Shown: one piece after another, positions 49,392-58,298 of the stretch
How the letters are laid out: each line of letters begins with the position of its first letter
How positions within the stretch are numbered: the stretch's first letter is position 1
NCBI GenBank assembly: GCA_031296105.1
Contig: JARLGJ010000050.1
Coordinates: 1-63,872 of the forward strand
DNA from: Acidobacteriota bacterium
Lineage (GTDB): Bacteria > Acidobacteriota > Terriglobia > Terriglobales > Acidobacteriaceae
Length of the DNA stretch: 63,872 bases
Reading direction: 5' to 3'
Made by a program: the position numbers and the translations under genes
Notes under the pieces: model-generated
The model's database searches: none
What the model saw: the letters and a program-made list of their open reading frames with translations, nothing else
What the model was told of the DNA's origin: nothing

Positions 49392-50663
49392 CTAGTGATG
49401 AGCTGCCGTCTTGTGGGCCGCCGTCGGCTTTTTGGCTTCCGGCAATCCCGCCAGCACTTCGCCATCGCTGAAGTTCATGTTGAAGTTGTCGCCCTCGCTG
49501 GTATAGTCCGCGGGCGTGCCCTGGATGGTGACCTGAGTGCCCGGCTGCGGAATGCGGCCCGCGGCCAGAGGCTCCTTCAGCTTCAGGGTGAGATCGGACT
49601 TCTTGGCATCGATATCATCCGAACTGCCGGCCAGCTTCAGCGTGTCCTTGGTAGCTTCGATCACCGACGCCACCAGGCGGAACGGCTTGCCCTTGATGGC
49701 GGTCCAAACCTTCTCAGTGTCGTCCTTCTTGCCATTGGCCAGGATGAACTGCCACTCGGCAAACGAGAGCTTGTCCGCCGTGTCCTTCTTCATCATGTCG
49801 GCCGCCTGATCGGCGGGCGACGGTGCCGGAGCAACGGTAAAGCCAGCCGGAATCGTGGCTTCGGCCTTGGCCGCGGCCAGCAATTCGTCGAAGCCGTCCA
49901 CGCCGCCGTGATAGCGCGTGTACTGGTTCTTGGCGTAAGGCAGTACGGCGGGAGCCGCGTTGGCCGCCTTGGCGATCCAGAACAGGCCATCCACCACCGG
50001 AGGCTTGGGAGTCAGGTAAGACAGCGCCAGCCAATAGATGGCGGTGACGTCATTCGGCGTGGCGGCTACCACAATCTTCAGGTTCGTCTGCGCCGTGGCG
50101 TAGTCCTTGCTCTGCAAGGCGGCATGACCCACCGCGCTTTCGCAGATCAGCGCAAAGCTGTTCTTGTTGGTATTCCACTGCTCGTCGGTTGCGCCATCAG
50201 GCTTGGGAGCGGTCTTCAGCGCCTCCAGGCAGCGCGCGCCGTACTGACCGGCCTCGGCCAGCAGCGACAGAGCGTCCGGAGAGTTCTGCTGCGAAGCGTT
50301 GTGATCCAGATAGGTAATCACAACCAGCGCGGTCACGTTGGTCGGGTTCACCTGCAACATACGCTGCGCGGCGTCCTTCACCTTGGCGCCATTGTTCATC
50401 TGCTGGTAGGTTTTCAACAGGAAGTCCAGGGCATCCTCTTTGGCAACGCTGCTGGGATACGTCTGGAGGAAGCTCTCCATCATCTGCGCCTTGTCCTGCG
50501 GGGTGGCTGCATTGGCGGCCGCCATGTAGGCGTTGCCCTCGGCAGGATCCTGTATAACGTGCTTCTGCTGGTCTGAGGGTTGCTGCTGTCCCGCAGGCGC
50601 GGCCTGCGCTTGCGCGGCGGTTGTAGCGGCGGCAAGCAACAACACAAACAGGAACTTCTTCAT
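49392..50663 (-). CDS. Exported TPR-like protein
   Basis: 423 residues with signal peptide MKKFLFVLLLAAATTAAQAQA. Helical repeats span about 40-260 (YPSSVAKEDALDFLLKTYQQ; AAQRMLQVNPTNVTALVVITYLD; AVGHAALQSKDYATAQTNLKIVVA). The C-terminal part (about 300-410) is beta-rich (LVASVIEATKDTLKLAGSSDDIDAKKSDLTLK; GTQVTIQGTPADYTSEGD), reminiscent of DUF5666-like or OB domains. It ends with a His-rich tail (KTAAHKTAAHH-like). ATG 50663 has AAGGAGC upstream. Function unknown. Confidence 0.8.
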   Translation of the reverse strand: MKKFLFVLLLAAATTAAQAQAAPAGQQQPSDQQKHVIQDPAEGNAYMAAANAATPQDKAQMMESFLQTYPSSVAKEDALDFLLKTYQQMNNGAKVKDAAQRMLQVNPTNVTALVVITYLDHNASQQNSPDALSLLAEAGQYGARCLEALKTAPKPDGATDEQWNTNKNSFALICESAVGHAALQSKDYATAQTNLKIVVAATPNDVTAIYWLALSYLTPKPPVVDGLFWIAKAANAAPAVLPYAKNQYTRYHGGVDGFDELLAAAKAEATIPAGFTVAPAPSPADQAADMMKKDTADKLSFAEWQFILANGKKDDTEKVWTAIKGKPFRLVASVIEATKDTLKLAGSSDDIDAKKSDLTLKLKEPLAAGRIPQPGTQVTIQGTPADYTSEGDNFNMNFSDGEVLAGLPEAKKPTAAHKTAAHH

Positions 50664-51018
50664 TTTCTCTTGCTCCTTCAGATCGGTCCGGAATCTGCGA
50701 CTCAACTTCACGGCAAAGTCGTGCCAGAATCTCACGACGAATGCCCCTTCATCAGAAGACGACGCTAGAATCAGCCAACTCGGCAATTTACACTGTGAAC
50801 GCGATTATAGGGAGCCGCAGGCACCTAAGGCAAGGGTACAAATGGCGGAAATCGATCCATGGCAATGAATTGCAGACGCCCCTCACGCCAGCCTCGATCG
50901 ACTCCGCAAGATTGAACAAGTGTGCAAGGAATTGCTCCCTCCTCTCGCCTGAAAAACAATCTCCGCGCACGCAAGAAGGCCGCCCGAAGGCGGCCTTCCA
51001 ACCGGCAATGGCCGGGGT
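50664..51018. other. Intergenic region with terminator of the outer-membrane protein gene
   Basis: 355 bp without a supportable gene; a 93-codon plus-strand frame lacks any recognisable feature. GAAGGCCGCC-CGAA-GGCGGCCTTC at 50975-50998 is a perfect 10 bp stem, 20 bp beyond the stop of the leftward gene, with only a weak T-run. Confidence 0.55.
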
Positions 51019-51957
51019 TTAGAAGCGGTACGAAGCGCCCATGCCAAAGCGCGCACGAGCCTGCACGTCAGCATCGGGGTTGATCTTGCCGGCAGCCTGC
51101 ACCAGGGCCACATCGATATTGAACGGCTTGCCCTTCGGCTGAATGCGGGCGAAATAGCTCAGCGTGGTAGGAATGGTGGCTCCGCCACCCAGGAGCTGCA
51201 GGTAGTGCGGCTCCTGCAGAGCTTCCGAACCCAGAACGATGAGCGACTTGGCCGGACCCTGGAAGGCAATGCCGGCAGCGGCAAACCAGTTGCCCTGCCA
51301 ACGCTGATCCGCGCTGGCGACCTTGTTACCGGCATTGCCGGCGAGACCGAGCAGAACGCCGTCGGTGACTTTCTCTCCGGCGTTCAACAGAATGATCACC
51401 TTCTTGACCGGGACCAGTTTGGTGGCCACGACGTAGAAGTCGGCGTTCGTGCGCGAGACACCATCGTAGTCGAGATACTCGCCCGGAATTGCCGCGCCGA
51501 TGACGCGGCTATCGTTGAAGCGGCCGGTAGCGCCAACGGCGATCGCCGGCACCCACTTGGTCTTATAGGAGTTCTCATTGATCAGCGTGTACTTCCCGTG
51601 GATGGTGGTGAAGCCGCCATCGAACAGGGCGCCCGGAAGCTTCGGCGAAGCCACATTGACGCTGTTGGAACCTTCGGCATCGAATGTGGTGGTAAAGCCG
51701 GCTTCAAAGCGCTTGCCGAATCCCTCGGTAGCCGACAACGTCATCTGGTTGCCGACCACGGGGCCGCCCGCCAGATAGTGGAAGGCGATTTCCGGGTTAC
51801 CAAGCTTCTTTGCGGGAGAAGGAGCGGTGTAAGCAAAGGGAGTCAACAGGGCGCCGGTCTGGCCATCCCAGTTCAGTCCAGTCTGTGCGAAAGAAGAAGC
51901 CGTAAAGAACATAACGGCAACAAGTGAAAATACAGCTACGGACAGTTTCTTAGTCAT
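51019..51957 (-). CDS. Outer-membrane beta-barrel protein, unknown substrate
   Basis: 312 residues with signal peptide (MTKKLSVAVFSLVAVMFFTASSFA). The mature part starts QTGLNWDGQTGALLTPFAY and alternates amphipathic strands, ending RARFGMGASYRF with terminal Phe, as for barrels folded by BAM. It resembles DUF3034-type outer-membrane proteins only loosely. Start 51957 is preferred because AGGAG is too close to the in-frame ATG at 51966. It is upstream of nothing obvious; function unknown. Confidence 0.72.
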   Translation of the reverse strand: MTKKLSVAVFSLVAVMFFTASSFAQTGLNWDGQTGALLTPFAYTAPSPAKKLGNPEIAFHYLAGGPVVGNQMTLSATEGFGKRFEAGFTTTFDAEGSNSVNVASPKLPGALFDGGFTTIHGKYTLINENSYKTKWVPAIAVGATGRFNDSRVIGAAIPGEYLDYDGVSRTNADFYVVATKLVPVKKVIILLNAGEKVTDGVLLGLAGNAGNKVASADQRWQGNWFAAAGIAFQGPAKSLIVLGSEALQEPHYLQLLGGGATIPTTLSYFARIQPKGKPFNIDVALVQAAGKINPDADVQARARFGMGASYRF

Positions 51958-52172
51958 CCTGTACATGTCTCCTGAAAGTACTTCAATTAAGTTTGCTGCT
52001 TTGCGCACCTGAGACCTCAGGGCAAAACTACGCTTGTCCGATTGCGCACCCTGGGGAAGGCATGGCGGCTCATGCGTATCCGGCCGTCCTCCACCGCTCC
52101 CCAGGGGAAGCTTGTTTGGTTTAGATCTCACCCAACATCATTAAAATCTCGTTACAGACAATTTACCGCGTT

Positions 52173-53228
52173 CTAGTCTCCATAGCCACCGTGATTATCC
52201 AGAACCACCTTGCCGCGGAACATCCGATACAGGAAAACGAAGTATCCGAGGGCAATAACGATGCCCAGAATCCACCAGCGCAAGCCGATCTGCAGCGCAT
52301 AGCTCGAGGTAATCGAGTTTTGTATGGTGAGACTGTATTGCGGATCGATGGACGGCAGAATCACCGGGTACAGCGCATAGACCGCGCCCACCAGCATGAG
52401 CACCAGGTACAGCGCGCCCGAAACAAAAGCCAGCACTTCCTTGCGCGCCTTCTGGAAGAAGATCACGCCAAGCAGCGAGGCAACGATCAGCACCGGAATC
52501 AGGTACCCGATCTTCAAAGCGTTGTAGTTGGCTACCACGCCGGGGTGCAGCGCCAACGTGGCCAAGGTGATGACCAGCGTAAGAACCAGCACCAGCGGCG
52601 CCAGCAGTAAAGACGTCTTGCGTGCGCGTTCGTGCAGGTCGCCGTCCGTCTTGCAGGCCAGGTAGTTTGCGCCGTGCATGCAGAGCGCCACCAGGGTCAC
52701 CACGCCGCTCAGCACGGTGTACCAGTCCAGCACGCCGGGATGCGGGCCCACGTTCCAGTTCGTCCACAACGGCAGGAAGAAGTAGTGGTCGGGTCCGAGC
52801 GGCAGTCCGCGCACGATGTTGCCCAGCGCGGCGCCGTAGAAGACGGCCAGCAACAGGCTGCCGATGGAGAAAACGGCGTCAAAGAAGGCAGCCCAGATGC
52901 CGTCGTTGATGTGGGTGCGGAACTCCAGACCGATGGCGCGGCCCATGAGCAGCCACAGCACCATCATCAAAGGCAGATAGAAGCCGCTGAAGCTCGATGC
53001 GTAGAGTTGCGGAAACACAAAGTAGAGCACGCCGCCGGTGGCCAGCAACCACACTTCGTTGCCGTCCCACACCGGACCGATGGACTTCATGATCTTGCGG
53101 CGATCCTCATCGCTGCGGCCGAGGATGAGATGCAACGCGCCGACGCCGAGGTCAAAGCCATCCAGCACAACGTAAGTGGCCAGCATGACCGAGATGATCG
53201 AGAACCAGAGAAAACCGGTGAATTCCAT
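52173..53228 (-). CDS. cydB: Cytochrome bd-type quinol oxidase subunit II
   Basis: Inner-membrane subunit of the bd oxidase, 351 residues with eight or nine hydrophobic segments. MEFTGFLWFSIISVMLATYVVLDGFDLGVGAL is the family start with the DGFDLG motif; GPVWDGNEVWLL follows. It begins 3 bp after cydA. The oxidase couples quinol oxidation to oxygen reduction with high oxygen affinity or cyanide/NO/sulfide resistance. No CydX-like frame was found after it. Confidence 0.95.
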   Translation of the reverse strand: MEFTGFLWFSIISVMLATYVVLDGFDLGVGALHLILGRSDEDRRKIMKSIGPVWDGNEVWLLATGGVLYFVFPQLYASSFSGFYLPLMMVLWLLMGRAIGLEFRTHINDGIWAAFFDAVFSIGSLLLAVFYGAALGNIVRGLPLGPDHYFFLPLWTNWNVGPHPGVLDWYTVLSGVVTLVALCMHGANYLACKTDGDLHERARKTSLLLAPLVLVLTLVITLATLALHPGVVANYNALKIGYLIPVLIVASLLGVIFFQKARKEVLAFVSGALYLVLMLVGAVYALYPVILPSIDPQYSLTIQNSITSSYALQIGLRWWILGIVIALGYFVFLYRMFRGKVVLDNHGGYGD

Positions 53229-53231
53229 GGC

Positions 53232-54587
53232 TTAATTCCTCCCCGCGGCGTTGGAATGGGCCAAAGTTTCGCCTTCCGGACCGTGCGCAATCTCGCGCTG
53301 CAGCAGGAAGAGGAAGAGGATGGCCAGCAAGGTGTACATGCCGAGGAACCCGATCAGGGTGAACCAGGCATTGGCGGCGGTCACCGATTTGGAGAAGCCG
53401 TCGACGGTGCGCATCAGGCCATACACCAGGTAAGGCTGGCGGCCGATTTCAGCCGTCATCCAGCCTGCCGTGTTGGCAATGTAAGGCAGCGGGCAGCTCA
53501 GCATCAGAATCCACAGCAGCCAGCGCGAGTCGTACAGCTTTTTGCGCCAGAGCTGGACGCCGCTGATCAGCATGACCAGCATGAAGATCGTCCCCAGGCC
53601 CACCATGATGTGATAGGCGTAGTACAGCAGGCTGATGTTGGTCGGCCATTCCGACTCGGGGAAGGCGCTCAGACCCTGCACCTGGCTGTTCCAATCGCGG
53701 CTCACCAGGAAGCTGAGGGCTTTCGGAATCACCAGGGGATTGTCGATGGTCTTGCTCTCGACGTTGGGCTGGCCCAGGATGACGAGGTCCGCGGTCTTGG
53801 TATCGAAGTGCGCTTCCATTGCGGCCAGCGTGGCCGGCTGATACGAGGCCAGGTTGCGTCCCTGTCCGTCGCCGGTAGGTCCGATGACCAGCAGCGAAGC
53901 GATGATGCCGCCGAGTACGCCGACCTTCACCGCAATCTTTCCCTGCTCCACGTGCTTGCCGCTCAGCAGGTAGAAGGCGCCGATGGCGGCCATGACGAAC
54001 GCACCGGTTACGGCTGCGCCGGCCATGTTATGGAAGTACTGCCAGATGGCCCAGGGATTCAGCAGCAGTCCCCAGAAACTGGAGAGCGTGGCGCCCTTGC
54101 CGTCGGCGGTCATGGTGTAAGCCACCGGATGCTGCATCCAGGCGTCGGTAGCAATGATGAAGTAGCCCGACAGCCAGGAGCCGAAGGCTACGGCTACGGC
54201 CGTCCACCAGTGAGCAATGGGGCTGAGGCGCTTTTCGCCGAAGAGGAACAGCCCGAGGAATGCCGACTCCAGGAAGAACGCGAAGGTACCTTCCATGGCC
54301 AGCGTCTGACCGATCACTCCACCGGCAAAGCGCGAGAAGTGCGACCAGTTGGTGCCGAACTGGAATTCCATGGGAATGCCGGTCACGACACCGAAGACGA
54401 AGCTGATGCCGAAGATCTTCGCCCAGAAACGCGCGGCTTGGTTATAGCGATCGTCCTTCTTCCATACCCCGATGGTCTTCAGCGCCACAACCAGCGGCGC
54501 CAATCCCATCGTCAACTGCGGGAACAGATAATGGAAGGTGACGGTGAATGCAAAATGCAAGCGATGTATCAGTACGGCTGAGTCCAT
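53232..54587 (-). CDS. cydA: Cytochrome bd-type quinol oxidase subunit I
   Basis: Haem-bearing subunit, 451 residues. H in MDSAVLIHRLHFAFTVTFHYLFPQLTMG provides haem ligation; GRQPYLVYGLMRT is the conserved GRQPW-type motif near residue 390. At 451 residues the periplasmic Q-loop is of the short type, as in CIO and many Gram-positive enzymes. The start lies 4 bp after the rrf2 stop, so regulator and oxidase are one operon. Confidence 0.95.
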   Translation of the reverse strand: MDSAVLIHRLHFAFTVTFHYLFPQLTMGLAPLVVALKTIGVWKKDDRYNQAARFWAKIFGISFVFGVVTGIPMEFQFGTNWSHFSRFAGGVIGQTLAMEGTFAFFLESAFLGLFLFGEKRLSPIAHWWTAVAVAFGSWLSGYFIIATDAWMQHPVAYTMTADGKGATLSSFWGLLLNPWAIWQYFHNMAGAAVTGAFVMAAIGAFYLLSGKHVEQGKIAVKVGVLGGIIASLLVIGPTGDGQGRNLASYQPATLAAMEAHFDTKTADLVILGQPNVESKTIDNPLVIPKALSFLVSRDWNSQVQGLSAFPESEWPTNISLLYYAYHIMVGLGTIFMLVMLISGVQLWRKKLYDSRWLLWILMLSCPLPYIANTAGWMTAEIGRQPYLVYGLMRTVDGFSKSVTAANAWFTLIGFLGMYTLLAILFLFLLQREIAHGPEGETLAHSNAAGRN

Positions 54588-54591
54588 ACGT

Positions 54592-55158
54592 TCACCCTTT
54601 AGAAATTGGATTTCGATGGGCTATGCGCCGCGTCCCCCTGAGGCTGGACGGCGCGTTGGAAATGACTGCCTGATGGTGCGCGTCAGACGGTATCGAAGAA
54701 TGAGCAGATTCGCCACTGTCAGTGGCATGAGAGATCGTAAGCAAATCGGAACCTTTTCCCTTTTCAGAAGCCAGTTCCGCAATTCGAGCGGCGCCCAGTA
54801 CGGCCATCATCGCCTCCTGCGCCCGTATCCACACTTCGTGCGCGGAACAGTGCATCCGGCGATGGCAGGATTGACCATCCATGCAGAGATTCAACATGAC
54901 CGGGCCATCGATTGCCTCGACCACTTCCAGCAGGCTGGCTTCGGCGCCGCGCGCGGTCAGCGTGTTGCCGCCCAGCACGCCGCGGCGTATCTGCACCAGC
55001 CCGGCGCGCGCCAGTGCCTGGAGAATTTTCGACAGAAAACTCTCGGGCACATCCGCAATCTGGGCAAGAAAGGTTTTGGCGACAATCGCGCCATCCGGCT
55101 GTTGAGCCATATGGATCATGATGCGAACTGCGTAATCGGCGGCGCGGGTTATTTGCAT
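54592..55158 (-). CDS. Rrf2-family Fe-S transcriptional regulator of cydAB
   Basis: 188-residue winged-helix protein. MQITRAADYAVRIMIHMAQQ is the Rrf2 start; VPESFLSKILQALARAGLVQIRRGVLGG holds the recognition helix and wing. Cysteines C92, C98 and C104 (C-x5-C-x5-C) match the Fe-S ligands of IscR/NsrR/RsrR-type members. A polar C-terminal tail of about 55 residues follows. Being first gene before cydAB, it probably senses oxygen, NO or iron-sulfur status and controls the oxidase. Confidence 0.9.
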   Translation of the reverse strand: MQITRAADYAVRIMIHMAQQPDGAIVAKTFLAQIADVPESFLSKILQALARAGLVQIRRGVLGGNTLTARGAEASLLEVVEAIDGPVMLNLCMDGQSCHRRMHCSAHEVWIRAQEAMMAVLGAARIAELASEKGKGSDLLTISHATDSGESAHSSIPSDAHHQAVISNAPSSLRGTRRIAHRNPISKG

Positions 55159-55165
55159 GGGCTGT

Positions 55166-55189
55166 GGATAATTTGGACCTCTTTTATCC
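55166..55189. promoter_or_regulatory. Candidate Rrf2 operator
   Basis: GGATAA-12 bp-TTATCC inverted repeat 8 bp upstream of the rrf2 start, in the leader or promoter of rrf2-cydAB. Confidence 0.45.
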
Positions 55190-55366
55190 GCGTTCACCCT
55201 ATACCCGCGCTATCTCCTATGCAGTGATGCGTCTCCCTTCGGTTTGTGACGAATGTCACACGGAAAACCCCTCCGCTCTTCCGCATCCATAGGTTTTCCA
55301 CCCTCCGCCGCATTGCCCATTTTGGGAATCCTCTTCCCCCGCCGCCTTCGGTTTACACTGGTACAC

Positions 55367-56611
55367 GTGAATGCGGAGATTGTTGCCATAGGCTCCGAGA
55401 TGTTGACGCCCTTCCGTCAGGACACAAATTCCCTGTTCCTGACCCGTCGGCTCAACGAACTCGGCGTGGACGTCATCTTTAAAACGATTGTCGGAGACCG
55501 CCCGGAGCACCTTCTGTGCGCCTGCCGCACTGCCTTTTCGCGGGCCGACATTGTCATTTTCTCCGGCGGACTGGGCCCCACGGAAGACGACCTGACGCGC
55601 GAGAGCGTGGCCCATACCCTGGGCTTGGAGCTGCGCCGCGACCACGAGATGGTCGCCGCCATCTACACCCGGGCGGCCTCCATGCGCATGAAGGTGGCCG
55701 AAAACAACGTGAAGCAGGCCGACTACATCCTCGGCGCGCAGGTCTTGAAGAATCCGCGCGGCTCGGCGCCCGGCCAGTGGCTGGAGACGCAGTACGAGGG
55801 CCAGAAGAAGATCATCATTCTGCTGCCCGGCCCGCCCTTCGAACTGGAGGGCATGTTCAACGATCACTGTTTTGAGAAGCTCAAGGCCGTTGTGCCCGAG
55901 TCGCACCTGGCCTTCGGCGAGTTGAAGCTGGCCATGGTGCCCGAGTCGCAGGCGGACCTGCGCGCAGCCAAAATTTACAAGCAGTATCCCGACATTGCCA
56001 CCACCATTCTGGCCAAGCCCGGCGAAGTGCTCTTCCACCTGACGGCGCGCGCCGGCACGCAGCCGGAGGCCGAGCACCGCGTCGAGGAGCTGGCCTCGCG
56101 GCTGGAAGAGGAGTTTGCCGACGAGATCTTCAGCTCGGGCGGCGAATCTCTGGAGCAGATCGTGGGCTACTATCTGCAAATGCGCAGCGCCACTTTGGCG
56201 GTGGCCGAAAGCTGCACCGGAGGATTGCTGGGCGGGCGCATCACCAGCATCAGCGGCTCGTCGCGTTACTTCAAAGGCGGCGCGCTGGTCTATTCCGACG
56301 AGTTGAAGCGCGAGTTCTGCGGCGTGCCTCCCTTGCTGTTGAAGAGCGATGGCGCGGTGAGCCGCAGCGTGGCCGCCGCCTTGGCCGAAGGCATCCGCCA
56401 GCGTTGCAAGGCGACGCTGGGTGTAGGCATCACCGGCGTGGCCGGCCCCACCGGCGGCACCGAGGAAAAGCCCGTGGGACTGGTCTTCATCGCTCTCTCT
56501 GACGGCAAGCAGACCGAGGTGGTGGAGAAGCGCTTCCCCGGCGGCCGCGAGCAAGTGCGCTGGTACTCCACGCAAATGGCCTTGGAGATGCTGCGCCGGA
56601 AGCTGCGCTAA
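55367..56611 (+). CDS. cinA: CinA-like protein with competence/damage-inducible and PncC domains
   Basis: 414 residues. N-terminal COG1058/MoaB-like domain (VNAEIVAIGSEMLTPFRQDTNSLFLTRRLNELGVDV; FSGGLGPTEDDLTRE), probably ADP-ribose or NMN-related hydrolase; C-terminal nicotinamide-nucleotide amidase PncC domain (LAVAESCTGGLLGGRIT with the catalytic Ser; GVGITGVAGPTGGTEEKPVG). GTG 55367 is the family start; the frame extends upstream to 55253 without similarity. TACACT at 55354-55359 would make the mRNA nearly leaderless. Confidence 0.92.
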   Translation: MNAEIVAIGSEMLTPFRQDTNSLFLTRRLNELGVDVIFKTIVGDRPEHLLCACRTAFSRADIVIFSGGLGPTEDDLTRESVAHTLGLELRRDHEMVAAIYTRAASMRMKVAENNVKQADYILGAQVLKNPRGSAPGQWLETQYEGQKKIIILLPGPPFELEGMFNDHCFEKLKAVVPESHLAFGELKLAMVPESQADLRAAKIYKQYPDIATTILAKPGEVLFHLTARAGTQPEAEHRVEELASRLEEEFADEIFSSGGESLEQIVGYYLQMRSATLAVAESCTGGLLGGRITSISGSSRYFKGGALVYSDELKREFCGVPPLLLKSDGAVSRSVAAALAEGIRQRCKATLGVGITGVAGPTGGTEEKPVGLVFIALSDGKQTEVVEKRFPGGREQVRWYSTQMALEMLRRKLR

Positions 56612-56636
56612 GGAAGGTGTATATCGATTCGGTGTG

Positions 56637-56704
56637 CACCAGTCGGTGTGCCCCAGGTTCGGTGTGCCCCAGGTTCGGTCCGCGCAGCGGACCTAACCTG
56701 GGAT
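56637..56704. repeat. Repeat family C, copy 2
   Basis: GTGCCCCAGGTTCG twice, then GGTCCGCGCAGCGGACC hairpin and TAACCTGGG. Same plan as at 59331. Confidence 0.75.
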
Positions 56705-56809
56705 TACAGCACCTGGAATTGATACTCAGAGGCCAGCGTGCCCTGATAGGCACGGATTTCCAGGCTGCTGAAAAACTCGTATGGAGCGTTTTTCAGGGCG
56801 CGGCTTTGG

Positions 56810-56895
56810 CCATGCCGAGTTTTGACAGGGCGAGAGTTTAGCCATGCTGGGTTTTGTCAGGGCGAGAGTTTAGCCATGCTGGGTTTTGTCAGGGC
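56810..56895. repeat. 32 bp tandem repeat, 2.7 units
   Basis: Units start CCATGC and contain GTTTTGTCAGGGCGAGAG; at 56810-56841, 56842-56873 and 56874-56895 (partial). The third runs directly into a family B element, of which the units seem derived. Confidence 0.75.
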
Positions 56896-57045
56896 ACGGC
56901 TTCAGCCGTGCCGAAAAGCAGCATCAAGACGGGGGCTTTCGCCCCTGAGGAAATGTTCTTGGGTCCGTGTGGAGCGGACCCTCAGCGGCTGAAGCCGCTA
57001 CGTATTTTCAATGATGGAGCGGCACGGCTGAAGCCGTGCCCTGAC
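56888..57045. repeat. Repeat family B doublet, copy 4
   Basis: GTCAGGGCACGGCTTCAGCC end, central GGGGGCTTTCGCCCCTGAGG and GCGGCTGAAGCCGC hairpins, and closing GGCTGAAGCCGTGCCCTGAC. It ends 15 bp before thpR. Together with the preceding repeats it fills the 56612-57060 gap. Confidence 0.85.
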
Positions 57046-57060
57046 GAAGTTCGACTGATC

Positions 57061-57648
57061 ATGCGTTTATTTGTCGCCCTCGATATCGAAGAAGCAATTC
57101 AGCAGCGGCTCTCCGCCTATGTGTGTGAGCTGAAGCCGCGCGTGTCCGGCGTACGCTTTGTGAACAACGCAAACTTTCATGTCACCCTCAAGTTTCTCGG
57201 CGAGGTCGCGAGCCCCGAGGAGGTCACCCAGCGCCTGCGTCAGATCGAACACGCGCCGGTTGCTTTGAACTTTCGCGGCGCCGGCTTCTTTCCCAACCCG
57301 CGCGCGCCGCGAATCTTCTGGGCGGGCATGGAAGCGCCTCTGCTGGCGGACTTGGCGAAGAAGGTTGATACAGCTCTGTCCGGCATGGGCTTTGCCGCGG
57401 AAAAGGAATATCATCCGCATCTGACGCTGGCGCGCAGCGGCTCGGGACGTCCGCGTCCCTATCCCGGCGAACGTTCGCCGGAGGGCTTTCAACAGCTCGC
57501 CCGGCTCGTAGACGGCAGCGCGGCGCCAGAGTTCGGTACAATGACGGCGCACGAGTTCTATTTATATGAAAGCCGGCTGGCCCCGGGCGGCGCGATTTAC
57601 ACCAAGCTGGAACGCTTCGCGCTCGGCGGCACAGACCCAATAAGGTGA
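57061..57648 (+). CDS. thpR: RNA 2',3'-cyclic phosphodiesterase (2'-5' RNA ligase family)
   Basis: 195-residue two-H phosphoesterase. Catalytic HxTx motifs are FHVTLKFLGE (near 40) and HPHLTLARSG (near 120). MRLFVALDIEEAIQQRL is the usual start. ATG 57061 lies 15 bp after a repeat element, without a clear Shine-Dalgarno. It precedes plsY by 7 bp, forming a thpR-plsY-gpsA run. Cellular RNA substrate is not known for the family. Confidence 0.92.
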   Translation: MRLFVALDIEEAIQQRLSAYVCELKPRVSGVRFVNNANFHVTLKFLGEVASPEEVTQRLRQIEHAPVALNFRGAGFFPNPRAPRIFWAGMEAPLLADLAKKVDTALSGMGFAAEKEYHPHLTLARSGSGRPRPYPGERSPEGFQQLARLVDGSAAPEFGTMTAHEFYLYESRLAPGGAIYTKLERFALGGTDPIR

Positions 57649-57655
57649 TCTCGGA

Positions 57656-58291
57656 GTGAGCATTCCAACCCTGGCGGCGATTGCGGCCGCCTCTTATCTA
57701 TTGGGCTCGATTCCCTTCGGCTACATTCTGGTGCGCTCATGCCAGGGCATCGACGTGCGCTCTATTGGAAGCGGCAACATTGGCGCCACCAATGTGGCCC
57801 GCACCGGAGGCAAAAAGCTGGCCATCCTCACCCTTTTGCTGGACGCATTGAAGGGCTGGCTGCCGGTGTTTGTCATTCTGCACACGGGACTGGTTCCTGC
57901 CGCCAGTGCCGCCGAACTGCACACGCTGGCCTCGTTTTCCGCGCTGATGGCTGTGGTGGGACACATGTTCCCCGTATGGCTGCGGTTCAAGGGCGGCAAG
58001 GGCGTGGCCACCGGTTTGGGCGTCTTCCTGGCGCTGGCGCCTTGGGCAATACTCTGCTGCCTGGCGCTATTCCTCGCCGTTGTGGCGGTAACGCGTTATG
58101 TTTCGCTTGGCTCGATCCTGGCCGCCGTGTTGTTCCCTTTGGCGGCCTGGGAACTCGAGCGCGGGCTCTTCCCCGCCCCGGCACTGGCCATGTGCGCGGC
58201 GGTGGCATTGCTGGTGGTGGTGCGCCATCATCAGAATATCGGGCGGCTTTTGGCTGGCACGGAACACCGCCTGGGCGAGAGAAAGGCATAA
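57656..58291 (+). CDS. plsY: Glycerol-3-phosphate acyltransferase PlsY
   Basis: Inner-membrane acyltransferase using acyl-phosphate to make lysophosphatidate, 211 residues, five hydrophobic segments. Motifs are LLGSIPFGYILVR, GSGNIGATNVARTGGK and RFKGGKGVATGLG plus a C-terminal RHHQNIGRLLAGTE. GTG 57656 with AAGGTG 10 bp upstream. It lies directly before gpsA, which supplies its substrate, a functional pairing. Confidence 0.95.
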   Translation: MSIPTLAAIAAASYLLGSIPFGYILVRSCQGIDVRSIGSGNIGATNVARTGGKKLAILTLLLDALKGWLPVFVILHTGLVPAASAAELHTLASFSALMAVVGHMFPVWLRFKGGKGVATGLGVFLALAPWAILCCLALFLAVVAVTRYVSLGSILAAVLFPLAAWELERGLFPAPALAMCAAVALLVVVRHHQNIGRLLAGTEHRLGERKA

Positions 58292-58298
58292 TTTTTCT

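Noticed and set aside
49206..50576. 456-codon plus-strand frame
   Set aside because: Antisense to the signal-peptide-bearing TPR protein; no recognisable domain.
50741..51022. 93-codon plus-strand frame in the 50.7-51.0 kb gap
   Set aside because: Runs through a terminator hairpin, no ribosome-binding site, no family resemblance.
52632..54581. 649-codon plus-strand frame opposite cydAB
   Set aside because: His/Gln/Glu/Arg-rich shadow of membrane-protein codons; no motif, no ribosome-binding site.
56810..56895. 32 bp repeats as a possible CRISPR array
   Set aside because: Units are directly adjacent with no spacers, and no cas genes are nearby.
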